From Chrysomallon squamiferum (Eukaryota; Mollusca; Gastropoda; Neomphalida; Peltospiridae), in the NCBI GenBank assembly GCA_012295275.1, contig CM022665.1, forward strand, positions 24,401,946 to 24,463,945: a stretch of 62,000 bases of DNA, read 5' to 3'. The notes under the pieces were generated by a model. That model worked only from the letters and a program-made list of their open reading frames with translations. It was not told the DNA's origin and did no database searches. Below are positions 14,409 through 27,151 of the stretch, piece by piece. The translations under genes and the position numbers were made by a program. Positions within the stretch are counted from its first letter, which is position 1. Every line of letters begins with the position of its first letter.

Positions 14409-15113
14409 CAGTATTCCCTCGCTATTCGCGGGGGTTACGTTCTTTACCCCCCGCGAATAGCGAAAAACCGCGAATATTGGATGCAGTTTTAAAACGTCTA
14501 TTATGAGATTATATACGGTACTAAATGCTTCCCAAACACTTTCTAAAGACACTCTTACTCATTAATACAGTAATAATGTAGTAATATTGCATGCAGTTAT
14601 GTATTTCACTAATGGAGTAATGATAATGTAAACACATTTTAATTTTGTACTGAAACAATATTTTAATCAGAAAGAAACGTAAGTACATGAGGACAGTAAC
14701 ACCGCATAGCATAGTTACCCATACAGTATTACTGCACCGTAAAGTCATTTTCTATGCGTACAACATATGTATTAGAATTGACAGAAAGTGGAACAAATTT
14801 AAAGGCAAAACAGACAGATAAATACAGTACGCACAGTTCAGGTAATAATATGCAATTAAAAACATTATTAATACACGGTCACAAAAAATATGCACTGTAT
14901 ATACAGTGTATGCATTTATAAAAAAAATACGTACTGTATTGCAATAATAATTGAAAAAATTTGATATTGTTTGTGCGGTTTACCGAGCATTTGTTTTTAT
15001 GACGTTATGACGCTAGCCTGGTATACCAGCATACGATGCGATATGGTTAAGAGCCTAACCCGCGAATATGCGGGGCCGCGAATGGGGAACCGCGAATAGG
15101 TAAGGGTATACTG
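14409..15113. mobile_element. pogo/Tigger-type MITE, 705 bp, non-coding
   Basis: TA dinucleotides flank ends CAGTATTCCCTCGCTATTCG and, inverted from the right, CAGTATACCCTTACCTATTC. Just inside the left end, CGCTATTCGCGGGGG and its complement, 14 bases apart, form a hairpin (about 14419-14462). The 'cgcgaata' word recurs at both ends. The interior is AT-rich without transposase similarity. Confidence 0.75.
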
Positions 15114-15188
15114 TATATATCAAGAAATATTTCACTTGATTTGAGAGTTTTTAAAATATAACGTTAATAATAATAATATACAGCTTTA

Positions 15189-15605
15189 ATGATAAGCTTG
15201 ACTTCATTATTACTGTGGAATTACTGTGGCCGGATTAAACACAGAATTACGACAATGACAGGATGGATATCACTGATTACTGCGGGTCGAAATGGCCTTG
15301 ACGGGAAGACCAAGTATAATATATCATCTGTAATTATATACGTATCCTCTGAAAGTGATACGCGTAATGTTAATGTATACATTGGCAGGCAAACCAATAT
15401 CACCCTCACCTGTATACCTTAATATACAAACATAATTTGAGCTTCATCGTCAAAAATGAAAGCGGATACGTATTATTGTTTGTGTTTTTATTTTGATGTA
15501 ATAGTTTCTTTATCAAACTATCCATTATTAATTTGGATAGACAGAAAAGAGTGTGACTGCTATACATTTTACAGAGTGACTCATCTAGATGTTCGGAGAA
15601 TCTGA
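15189..15605 (+). pseudogene. Immunoglobulin-like domain coding relic with two in-frame stops
   Basis: One frame runs 138 codons with only TAA at 15420 and TGA at 15438. Before the stops it reads NVNVYIGRQTNITLTC, a typical Ig strand A'-B with its Cys. After them, in the same frame, comes KMKADTYYC, the strand F hallmark with the second Cys. Upstream, NGLDGKTKYNISSVIIYV resembles the G strand of a preceding Ig domain. The spacing between the two Cys is far shorter than a normal domain, so part is deleted. It sits 75 bp from the MITE at 14409-15113. Family assignment rests on motif recognition only; no particular gene was recognised. Confidence 0.4.
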
Positions 15606-15644
15606 TCGTATGCAGTCTGATTGTTTTTGTTGTTTTTTGCTATC

Positions 15645-15875
15645 ATATATTCGTTTCGATACGATAAATACCTCACGATACAAGAAAAGTTACAAGACAA
15701 TACGACACGATACCACACAAATGCAATAAATTACGACACGACTATAATACATAGGGATCCGATGTAAGACAACACGATACGATATCACATACAACGACAC
15801 GATTCCAGCAAGGTACTGTAACACAACACGACACACCTGACAATAACATGCGTTGGAAATATGATACGATAAGAC
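15645..15875 (+). repeat. Cryptic ACGAT/ACGACACGAT simple-sequence region
   Basis: 'cgatacgat', 'acgacacgat' and 'cacgata' recur about fifteen times without fixed spacing, in DNA otherwise poor in CpG. Probably a decayed ACGAT or ACGAC microsatellite. Confidence 0.5.
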
Positions 15876-16199
15876 GCTTCATTTACATCAAACATAATGC
15901 GACATTGAAATTCAAGATGACATGATGTAATTTATTTACATTTGAAAAAATTACATATTACTGAACTATCAGCACCCTTTATCCCCAAGACAATGGATAA
16001 CTTTTTTTTTTTTTTTTTTTTTCGTTATTTGTATATACTTTGTCCACAAAAGATAAATAATACAATATGTCATTAATATGTTGATTCTGTTAGTCTTTTC
16101 TCTTATGTTTTGTTTTCTTTCGAATACGGCGAGCATACAAACCACGACCAATAAGTTAGTTAATGATAACAGATAACTGTGTCTATCTGCTTCTGTGGT

Positions 16200-16245
16200 A
16201 AATAAAAGAAATCCATTGTGGCAAATAAAAGAAATCCATTGTGGC
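16200..16245 (+). repeat. Perfect 23-bp tandem duplication
   Basis: The unit aaataaaagaaatccattgt plus ggc occurs twice head to tail without a mismatch, so the duplication is recent. Confidence 0.95.
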
Positions 16246-16840
16246 AGTAATGCTGCATGAAAAGATCCAGAAAGCCTGACATGTCCATACTTTATGTCAA
16301 CTGTCACTTTCCGTCGCTTGCGGGATCTGTGAGTTTGTTTGGACGTACATGATACAGACGTTTACAGTCATTTGTAATTTGCTATTTAATATACACATCT
16401 ATGGCCTGCAGAGATTTGGACAGAAGTAATATTGTTAAATTTATCTCTATTTTGTTGTTCTTCATCTGTATTCCGTATTGAAATATTTCTATCCGTATTT
16501 CAGTTGAACAGTATTTTGATTTTTATATGGTGTATCTTTTATCGTTTTCACAATATATTTTAAATTTTTGTTGTTGTTGTTGTTGTTATTGTTTTCATGT
16601 TTTTGTTCTGTCTATCCTATATCTCTGTGTTACTTATAAAAATGTATATGCATGTACTTACATATATATATGTCTGTGTGTGATATGTATATGTATGTAT
16701 GCATGCACCTATGTATGTATTTTTAGGATTTTGAATATTAGACAATAATGCACATAGACAATGTTCGGGAACGCATTGGCGCAGGAGGAAAAAGTCCAAT
16801 CACGACCTCACAAACCAGTCAGATGCCGCTATATGTATAT

Positions 16841-17119
16841 ATACATGTATGAATATAAATGAATAGAAGAATGCATCTTTACTCTCATGAATATAGAGTT
16901 TATTTCTACGCGTGTATGTTAATGTAACATGTATGTATGTATGAATGTATGTGTGTTTGTATGTATGTCTGTGTATGTATATACGTACATATATGTACTC
17001 ATGTGTTTGGATATGCATATATATGTATGTTTGTATACATGTATGAATATAAATGAATAGAAGAATACACCCTTACTGTCAAGAATGTAGTTTATTTCTA
17101 CGTGAATGTAACATATGTA
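16841..17119 (+). repeat. Direct duplication, units of about 85-93 bp separated by about 100 bp
   Basis: Both units begin 'atacatgtatgaatataaat' and share the order gaatagaagaat, ttact, aagaatgtag/gaatatagag, tttatttctacg, gaatgtaacat or ttaatgtaacat. Copies at 16841-16933 and 17035-17119. TATG-rich simple sequence lies between. Confidence 0.85.
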
Positions 17120-18782
17120 CACCCATGTACACACACACACATACACACACAAATTGAAATGAATTACTGATCCGGAGACATTCGCTGAGTCATTACCCCC
17201 AAAAGCTGTAAATAGGTGAATATACTGACATAATTACTTTTCACGTATGTATGTGTTTATGTATATATATTTTTTAAATGTAAGTATTGCATCAGACCAA
17301 TTTGCTGAGTCACACCAATAATTACATAGCATTTGACGGAGTCTGAACATCATAAATCGTCAGCATTATCATCACTAATGCACTAGGTAACTTAAAACGA
17401 GTCGACATTTTCTGTTTGAGTTTCCTTCGTTTCATTTAAGCCTTAAATGGAAAAAAAAAATGCTATTCAGTAACACAGCTTAAAGTGCTGTTATTGTTTG
17501 ATGTCAAACCTATGTTCAGGTCTGAATGAGTTTCTGTACAGATTCCTTTAAAATATAACAACAGTAATAACGATGCTGAGGATAACGATGATGATAATGA
17601 TGATGATGTTGATGTTTATGATGATGAAGGAGTAGAAGCAAGGCAATGATGATACTGATGAAGAAAGAAGAAGATTTTGATAAAAAAGAAAAATAACGAT
17701 GAAGTAGAGAATTAAGAAAAAAAAAAAGAAGATGGTAAAGGTGATAGAAAAAGAAGAATTTTTCAAAGTTTAAAATACCATTTAATAGGGATTTTTTTCT
17801 TTCTATTAACGGTTATGTTAGACGTCATGTTTTGTCAAGTATTAAATCCGGTCGGACTCTGGGCTACTCTAACAAATTAGCAACAATTGATATGTTGTCC
17901 ACACCTTAACGCACACCATTCGAGTGCTCCAGTTTGTAATCGGGAGGCAGGATAAATCTCGGAACCAACCACTATCAGACTACATGAATGAATATAATAT
18001 TAGTCCATTCCTGAGATATAAAAAAAACCCGATTGAAACGGGAAACAGATTTTCGACATATCCAGGAGAATTGAAAGCAATGTACGATGGTGATTATGAT
18101 GGTAAAATTGGTGATGATGTTAACTTGTTCACAATAAATTTACTTTTTTTCTTTTACTTTTTTTTGTTTTTTTGTTTCTCGTTAGATATTTCCAACACAC
18201 AATCTCTTCGACTCCAATTCATGTAAATTACGGGCGTTTCTACGGAAAATATCTCGTGTGGCAAGCATTGAAAGTGAGGCTATGTCCAAACATCTGACAT
18301 CCACCTTTCAAATAATTTTACCTTAAAATCAGCTCAAAAATACCAGTCAAGTTTAATAGAAAGTGTTCGGTGGCCCCCACCCCCCGACAAATGGCGCCCA
18401 GGCACGTGCGATACTTTCCATATCTTAGGTAATAAAATAAAACCATAAGGAAACAACGATTTAAAAACACGAAATCCTTTACGGAATCGACTTTTGAAGA
18501 AAATAAAATAAAAACAAGACGTTAAATGTTTAATTTAAGAAAAAAAAATTATTATACAGCTTCTCTGCATCAATGTTCTTTCTAAAATCAAGAGAATATG
18601 AAAAGCTGCGAGTAAATTAAAAGGCAGTTTTAGAAGGAATTCAGGTTCTAAAAAATTAACGATAATTAGGTGGCTTCTTTCGGATAGCCATTGGCAAATA
18701 CATTTTCCTGTCAGAAAATAAAATAAAAACATAATACTTCGCTTTTAATATATTTGTTTGTAATTCAGTATTATGAAACACT

Positions 18783-19060
18783 GTACCTTTAAATCTATTT
18801 AAATTCTATAAATTATAACATTCGGCCTCTGAAAATTTGTTTAAATTATAGGCATCACAACACTTCACCTTTAAAACTGCTTAAAAATATATGAATTAGT
18901 AACAATCCGCCTTTAAAGTTCTCTTGAAAATGTATGTAAAATTTAGCACTTAAACACTGAAAATCTCTTTACATTCTTTGTATTATAGCGTTCCACCTTT
19001 AAAAGTTTATTTAAAATTCTATAAATTTATAATATCACCTTTATTTTCATCTTTAATTAT
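18783..19060 (+). repeat. Cryptic tandem repeat, about 43-bp period
   Basis: The phrase 'cacctttaaaactgtttaaattctataaattataac' recurs in decayed form near 18783, 18825, 18866, 18910, 18996 and 19035. It is AT-rich and non-coding. Confidence 0.5.
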
Positions 19061-20988
19061 GTTTACAGTACTATGACTTATGTGATGTGTCTTCTTACTA
19101 AACAAGATTTTGCAGTTAGTGATTCCAAGATTAAAGAAAAGTTATTTCATATATAAAAGATTATCTCTGTGAGTGCGTTTACAGAAATACATTTAGCAAT
19201 CTTCTTTCAAAACACTGAACTAGTGTCTGGAGTATTTCATCGAATAATGGGCTTAGTGTCTTTGAAATAAAAAAAATCGTTTTTAAAAATACGTATGATA
19301 TAGCTTAGATATACGTTCTCCAAGATGTTGAAAATAGATGTGAAATAGAAATAAATTATTAAAATTGTGCACTTTGGTGTTATTATCATTATCAGCATTT
19401 ATTTTTTTAAATCAAGGTGATAATTACCGACATTGGTCGAGAGAGACGGAGTATCAAAAAGACATTATTGTGTGTAATAGATGTAAATGCCTGGCCTTGG
19501 AAGATAACATGAACTTTGTGAATTATATATAGATATTGCTGGTAATAAGATATCAGTTTGTATTTGCGTGTATTTAAAAGAAATTTTGAAGTTAATAATA
19601 GAAAGATTGTTGTAGACTGAATTCAGATACGGAGTGTTTTATTTCTGTGTTTATTTTAAACGATATTTTAATAAACGGATTTTAAAAGGCTGAACATTAA
19701 AAGCATAAACAGTTTGAAACGGTTCATGGATTATTTTTTTTATTTTTTTTTTATCTGCATAATAATTATTTATGAATTTACCAACTTATTATGAAAGATA
19801 TTTTCTTGAAATTTCAGTTTATTTGATTTAATATACATTTTTATAAAGTTATAATATTAAAATAAATAAATAAATACTTTAGCTTGTCACTGTAGAAGAT
19901 TCAAAAAGTGTTTAAAGACCGTCAAAGAGGTGTTCGCCAAAAAATAAATAAATATATAAATAAATAATAATAATAAAAAATAAAAACAAAGTTAAAATCC
20001 AGCAAAACAATAAAACAACATCAACAAACATTACTGACTGCGACATATTAGTGCGTTTTCATATTAACTTTTGTTATTTATTTTATTAATCCGTTATTTG
20101 CTATTTCTAAACCAGATATCAATGCAGTGTTTCTGACGAAGCTGGCTTCTTGTATTTCTAGAAACGTACTCTCAGATTTGACATGAAATGAGTTTTTTTC
20201 CTTTAATCTTTACATCGAGACCGTAAAATCTTGTCTAGTGAGAAGAGATACGAAATCACAGGTGTTTTTGTTATGAATTACAAACAGATTTATTAAAGGA
20301 GAAGTGTCTATATATATTTTTGTTCTTCTTTATTTTTGACTCTGCCAAACTTACCTGCGAAAAATGTTTTATCTTGATGTGCTGCTTGCTACATTTTAGG
20401 AAATAGCAGATTCAGCAGTTTTAGATACGCTTTTTGAAGAAACGAAACTCAGAATATACATAAAGCGTTCATTCAGTTGAATATTTACAAATGTCGCACA
20501 TTTGGTCTTGATTTCTATTTTTATTATTTTACAAACTGTTTATTTTGGGCAGGATACCTGCATACCTACACCTGAACCAGATTAATGTAATACATTTCCA
20601 TGTGTTTTGTACAGAATCCCTTCCTTCGGAAAACACCAAAACATCTAGAATTAGCCCAAGGATGACGCATTTTCCATGCTATGATAACAAGCTGAGTTTT
20701 GTTCCTGACATTGTCTATGTGATGTAATTATATCTTAGCAGTTCCTTGAGGACAACTCTGTCATAAACACAGCAGTAATTTCCAACCTTCTTCGAGCTGT
20801 TGGTTACATTAGTTCCGAGTTTTTAGTTAATGACTGATCTGAACTTGGTGAATGTTTGTATAGTGTTGCCCAGTACTCGAAAGCCATTTCTCACTGATTA
20901 GAATATACAAATGCTTTGAATAAACATATAATGAAATATTGGCGATAACTGGAAACAGCTCGACGAGCGATCTGAGCTACGGTTTTTT

Positions 20989-20991
<3 letters not shown>

Positions 20992-21066
<75 letters not shown>
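20992..21066. repeat. (GA)n microsatellite, 75 bp
   Basis: Uninterrupted GA dinucleotides. Confidence 0.98.
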
Positions 21067-21069
<3 letters not shown>

Positions 21070-23347
21070 ATCAGTGCATCAACTATTCAGTATAAAATTC
21101 TAACTCACTAACTCTAACAGTGAAGAGCAGATAACCCAATGTTTGGATCATATATCTTAGTTTTCAAAGATGAAGAAAGGGGTAAACTAATACATAATTA
21201 TAAACTAAAGTAACAGTATGATTTCAAATAATAAATATCACTGCAGTATGCTGTATCCATTATAGAAGTGCTGAGGAATAATAGCTGCAGAATCAGTCCA
21301 TTTTAGTGCTTCTGTTAGGTTTCTTTCCGTTCTAGCAAATTATTTTCTGTCGCTTAAAAGGATGTTGTGATACCAATATTTAAGATATACATAAGCTGTA
21401 GTTGGTATTTTCTCCCCAAATCATTATTGCATATGCAGAAAATGCATGTTTATACACACCCTTATTATTATTGTTATTATTATTATTTCTTCTTCTTTTT
21501 ATTTTATTTATTTATTTGTTGTTGTTGTTGTTGTTGCACATGATAATGTCATTCGTAAACATGGCACGTAACTATTCCAAGACACAGAACAATCAAAGAT
21601 GACGAGTAATCTTCGCGATTCCGTTAAATCAGATTTACTTATTGGTAACTCATTGATTTCTTCCTGTGTTGTACAAGCATAATCAAATTTTGTCCCTTAG
21701 ACGTTAATTAGATAATTGCATAAGTCAACTTTTTCTGATGTACACAGAGTTACTTCCTTTGGAGAACCTCTTTAGTCATTTGATCTAAACATGAAAATTT
21801 AGCAGACTGACCTCGCTCAAATGTCAGTCATTTTGCGTTTGGTAACTGATTTCAGTTATTATATTGCATTCGTGTGCTGTCATCGCTTGTATTTTTTTTT
21901 TTTTTTTTTTTTTACTAATTCCTATGTTGATCAAATACAAGACTGTTTTATACAAATCAATGGTTCTTACATGTTACTCTTTTTCCATCACAAGTTCGGT
22001 ATCTTACAACGAGTCATGTCTGAGGAACTGGTTTGTTCTCATTAGCTATGTCCACTGAAAAACAACATTATACGTTTACACGGACACCGAGAACATCTGC
22101 AACAGAAATGTAAAAAGTACCAAGAGAAGTATCCAAAATATCTGTAAAATAGCAACATTAGATTTTTCCCGGAGAGTATTAGGTCTTCTGTCAGGGCTTT
22201 GTCCTTGCAAATTACTGGGCTAGGCGAACACTGTATGAAATCCTTGATGAAAGTAATTTAAATTTAAAAGCTCAGAAATAGGATTTACATTAAAAAGAAA
22301 TGTTTAATTAGTTGCCAAAGTATGTTTTACCAGTCATTCAAATGTGTACTACAGGATTTGTCCTAATCCACAATAAGACTTCAGTGTCATTGTCAACTAT
22401 CAGTAATCTCCTTTGAATTATGTGAAGACGGGATAATAAAATCGACATTTGGGATTTCAGCTCAGTTAATGAAGGGATTTTGCCGAGTGGTCAGTAATGT
22501 ACTAAACAGTGGACTGACAACGTGCTGATATTCACGAGCTCTCTTCATCACCACCAACGCATCAGACTAAAATAAAAAGATGAAAGTGCTTGAATGTCAC
22601 CTCGTAAACTATCCTTAGGGTGTAGGATTTAATAGGAATATTTGATTTTGTTTTGTTTTGTTTTTTTCCCCTTGTTTTTATTTTATTTAATTTTGTTTTG
22701 TTTGATTTGTTTGTTTGTTGTTTGGGGTTTTTTGGGGGGGTTAATTAGTTTATTTGTTTGTCTTGTTTGATTCTTCATTTATTTCATTTGATTTTGTCAT
22801 TATATTTAATTATATTTCTTTTTTAAGTTCTATTTTATTTATTAAACTGTATTACTGATTAATTCATTCTTTCGTTCATTCATTTGTACATCCATTCTTT
22901 TGTATGTATTATTTTAGTGCCTTAACTTATTTTTGAAATTTGAAACAACTTAAACAAAATAATTTTGGTTTTAATATATTGTCATCATCATTATTTAATA
23001 ACTAAACATTACGTCTAACGGAATGAGGTTTTGGCTACAAAAAATTACACTTTATTACCATTAATAGATCAAACATATTCAACAAATCGTCATCCAGTCC
23101 TTAACTCAACTCTTTGGCCGTATCATTTACGGACCCTTTGCTTCCCGGATACATCAAGAGATCGTTGTGTTTTAGTTTATTACGTACAGCAGTATAAAAT
23201 CACCAGACTGGAATAAACCTCGATGATGGAAAAACATGTTTGTTTTTGTACTGAATTTCAATCGAAATTGATATATACTGAGCAAACAAGTTAGGCATCA
23301 TACTTTTTTTTTTTTTTTTTTTTTGTCTGATGAATATGATTCAGTGG

Positions 23348-23461
<114 letters not shown>

Positions 23462-23938
23462 GGAACTGCTTATTTATTTCCTGTTTTTACTGACGTCACA
23501 GTGAATGTAAAGTCAGTATGAAGAAATATCTATAATCTATAACGTTTCTGTTATTTTTAAACAAATATTTTTTTACTTCATTGAATATATATAAATAAAC
23601 TTGTGAATAGTTTATGAACAATGTATTTTATAATAAATACATAATGTGAAATTACTGGATGATTTTAAGCGCTTGAGGGATATGTCTTTAAAGATTAAAA
23701 CCAAACTGGATGATGTGAAAAAATATAATTTCAAATTTTTGTTGTTGTTGTTGTTTGTTTTTGATGGGGGGAATGTCTTGCTTTTTTTTTTTTTTTTTTT
23801 GAAATAATAATATAATATTATTAATAATAAACAATCTGATAATTTTACAGAATTTAACCATTCAAAGAAATGAGTAAAATTAGTGTCTGAATGAACAAGT
23901 GTTTGTGTATAATTATGTATCTTTGTGTATGTATGTGT

Positions 23939-23939
<1 letters not shown>

Positions 23940-23990
<51 letters not shown>

Positions 23991-24009
23991 CAGCAGTAGT
24001 AATAGTAAT
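23940..24009. repeat. (TAG)n microsatellite, about 70 bp
   Basis: Nearly perfect AGT triplets with two AGC and two AAT variants at the end. Confidence 0.97.
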
Positions 24010-24319
24010 CTGCTTTTTCTTAATTCATTAAAATAAACGATTTTGACGACAGTTTTAGTATTTGTGAATTTTGTTTTACTAGAAAGAAAATATTTACTAT
24101 CGTTAGCAAACGCTAACACGAATGCGGCTGTAACTTGACTTTCTCGTTTATCTTTGTTTTGAATTAAGAAATCATTGCTCTACGCAGGCCCCATCTTCTT
24201 GATTAAGATAAGATATATTTTAAACTGAAACAAGCTGGTAAATAAGAAAATGAGTAGAAACAGATGTTCATTCCTTACCCTATTTGCGTCTTCGTTCTTT
24301 TCTTCTTCTTTTTTTTTTA

Positions 24320-24394
24320 TTTATTTATTTATTTATTTATTATATATATATATATATATATATATATTTTTGTTCTATACTAATTTTTTCTTTC

Positions 24395-24476
<82 letters not shown>
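24320..24476. repeat. Compound (TTTA)n, (AT)n and (TTA)n array
   Basis: TTTA at 24320-24342, AT at 24342-24367, then a perfect TTA run at 24399-24476. Confidence 0.97.
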
Positions 24477-24477
<1 letters not shown>

Positions 24478-26157
24478 AGTAAGCAATTTAATGTTTTGAA
24501 AAAAAAAATCATTATAATTATTACATGTTAAATTTCTTCTCTTTTTTTTTTCTTCCACTTTGATCTGTTGGAATCTTTGCCACTGGGAATTAAATATATT
24601 TTAAAAAATAAAAGCTTTGTATATTAGAAGAAATACTGTATATTAAAATCAATATTTTATATCAAAATTAATAACGTATATGAAACGAATTACTTGATGT
24701 ATTGAAAAAGAATAGGGTACATTAAAAAGATATATATATATATAAAATATATATATAAGCCATGGTAACTATATCTTAAAAAGATACTGCATGTTAAAAA
24801 TAATACTGTTTCTTACGCTGCATATCAGGTTGTACTATTTATTCGTATCAGTTTTATAGGATATAGTCTCACCAGGAGACTAGCAACACAGGAAAACGGC
24901 CAGTTTGACGCTGTACGCTGGGGTGTTATTTTAATGTACTTGATCTGTAGTAAAGATTGATCGCTGTAACAAAACAATCACTTGAAAGTTTAAAATTAAT
25001 GCATACAAAAGGTACTTTTCAGACTGAAAACAAATTGGTTTTTAACGATGACTTAAAATTTATGTTACCTGTGTTCTGTTACGTTCCTTGTTTGTATCTC
25101 GTTTAGTGTAATAGTGTGGTGTGAAGGCGAATAAATATAATTATTTATAAAATGCATTGTGTATAATCTGTCTGTCTTTCATACGCATTTTGGTCAGTGA
25201 AACACATAAAGACGTTTTAAATGACGCGGCCGCTGATCTAGAAATGGTAGAGTATTACATCGATATGAGTGAATAATAGAACGATGAAGAGAAAATAAAA
25301 TAACAATAACATTAAAAAAAATATATATATATATATATATAAAATATGAAATATTTTTTTAAAAATAATATTATAATAAATAAATAAATAAAAGTACCTT
25401 GTGAAAAACATCATTATCTGTACCAAAGCATATTGTACCACTATCATCAACATCAGCAACAACAACAACAGTAATAATAATATTAATAATAAAAAATGAT
25501 GGTGATGATGATGATGTACATGCAATAATTTATATAGAAAACAAATGATTTAAAATCTGTAAGAACATAAACATAAATTCATTATACTGGGGTACAGATG
25601 TATTTTCGCCAGACAAACGACTCAACTAGTAACATTAGAAAACATATACAATTATCTGTAAACATCGTCTTTAGTAAACTATTAGCTTTAAGCCTTGCAG
25701 TTCATACACATAAATCATACAACAAATTAACATTGCTATACATTGTGATGTCAACAAGGTAATCCTAGCCAGAAATAAAACTGAATAAATGCAAAACAAT
25801 ATAATCTCTTTTTCTCTAATTAATCCTGAGATATATTAACATTAAAATAGTCTGGAAGAGTCAATCCATGTTTTGCAATTACAAGAACACTCTAGATATT
25901 CCTGAACTTTTGTCTACATCAATAAATTTGAAATGACAGAATAATGATCGTTGGTGATGTATCAGTGGTTGTGATTGGAATCCAGAGTAGACCCACTTAA
26001 TTACAATATAGTGACGCATCAACAGTCATGTATTAATAATTAATAAAAATAACAATGAATGACATTAACTGAAGAATTACCTGTGTTATAAAGAATCATA
26101 TTAGAAATAAGAACTGCTCAACGTGAAATAAAATATATTATAATATAACACACACCG

Positions 26158-26190
<33 letters not shown>

Positions 26191-27054
26191 CTTGAATTGT
26201 TTAAAATATCGATATATTCGTTGAAGTTAAAATAAAGCCGTCGTTTCATTTTTACACTTTTGTTATCACTGCAAAAGTAGTAATGGTAATAGTAGTAGTA
26301 ACAGTAATAGTAATAATAACAATAGGAGGAGGAGGAGGTATAGCAATAAGCTAGTAGTGGTGTTAGCAATTTTAATAGCAGAATAGTAGTAGTAATGGTA
26401 GTAATAGTATTTTTTGTTGTTTCACTGATATTAAAATATACGCCTACATTGTCATTATTATCTACAGTAACAAACAGCAATTCACCATACTGAAGTACTC
26501 CCATGAACCAGTAAATTACCATAATGAAAAACGTGTAACGTGAAACAACTGAAAGCTCTAGAGAAATGAGGACAGTGGAAACAATTGATTGTTTCCTAGC
26601 TCATGTACACATGACTCTCCCTAATTACATACCCAGGCAGGGTTTTCTCAGATATTTCGCGCTGTTTGATATATAATTATAGGCGTTATGGTACTTCAAA
26701 CTGCCGTCGGGTCCCTGTTATCGGCAATTCATTTATATTCTTTTTCAAACTACTGATTTTATAAGTACGATAACTGATGTACATATAACTTTGATTTTTC
26801 GTGCGTGTAATTATGTATAAATCTTTACGGTGTTTATATATATATATATGTTTAACAGAAAAACAAGTTCAGTAGTTTCCACTGAGTATCTTTATCAGTG
26901 ATGATAATTTTTTTTTAGATGAAGTCAAATTAACAACTATTTTATTTACTTTGTTATCATTAGAAAAATAGTTTTTGTAAATGACAGTCTTAGGAAAGCG
27001 AACTCACAGGGGTGAAAGAAAAATAAATACAGATATACAGTAACAAAGCGTGAA

Positions 27055-27056
<2 letters not shown>

Positions 27057-27147
<91 letters not shown>
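27057..27147. repeat. (GA)n microsatellite, 91 bp
   Basis: Uninterrupted GA dinucleotides. Confidence 0.98.

Positions 27148-27151
<4 letters not shown>

Noticed and set aside
17924-18150. Plus-strand frame with motifs PLSDYMNEYNISPF and AMYDGDYDGKIGDD
   Set aside because: No recognisable family, no convincing donor, and it passes into a poly-T derived Phe/Leu stretch.
25220-25235. gcggccgctgatctaga, resembling a cloning linker (NotI plus XbaI-like)
   Set aside because: Flanks are ordinary AT-rich genomic DNA on both sides and no vector sequence follows; a chance match is likelier.
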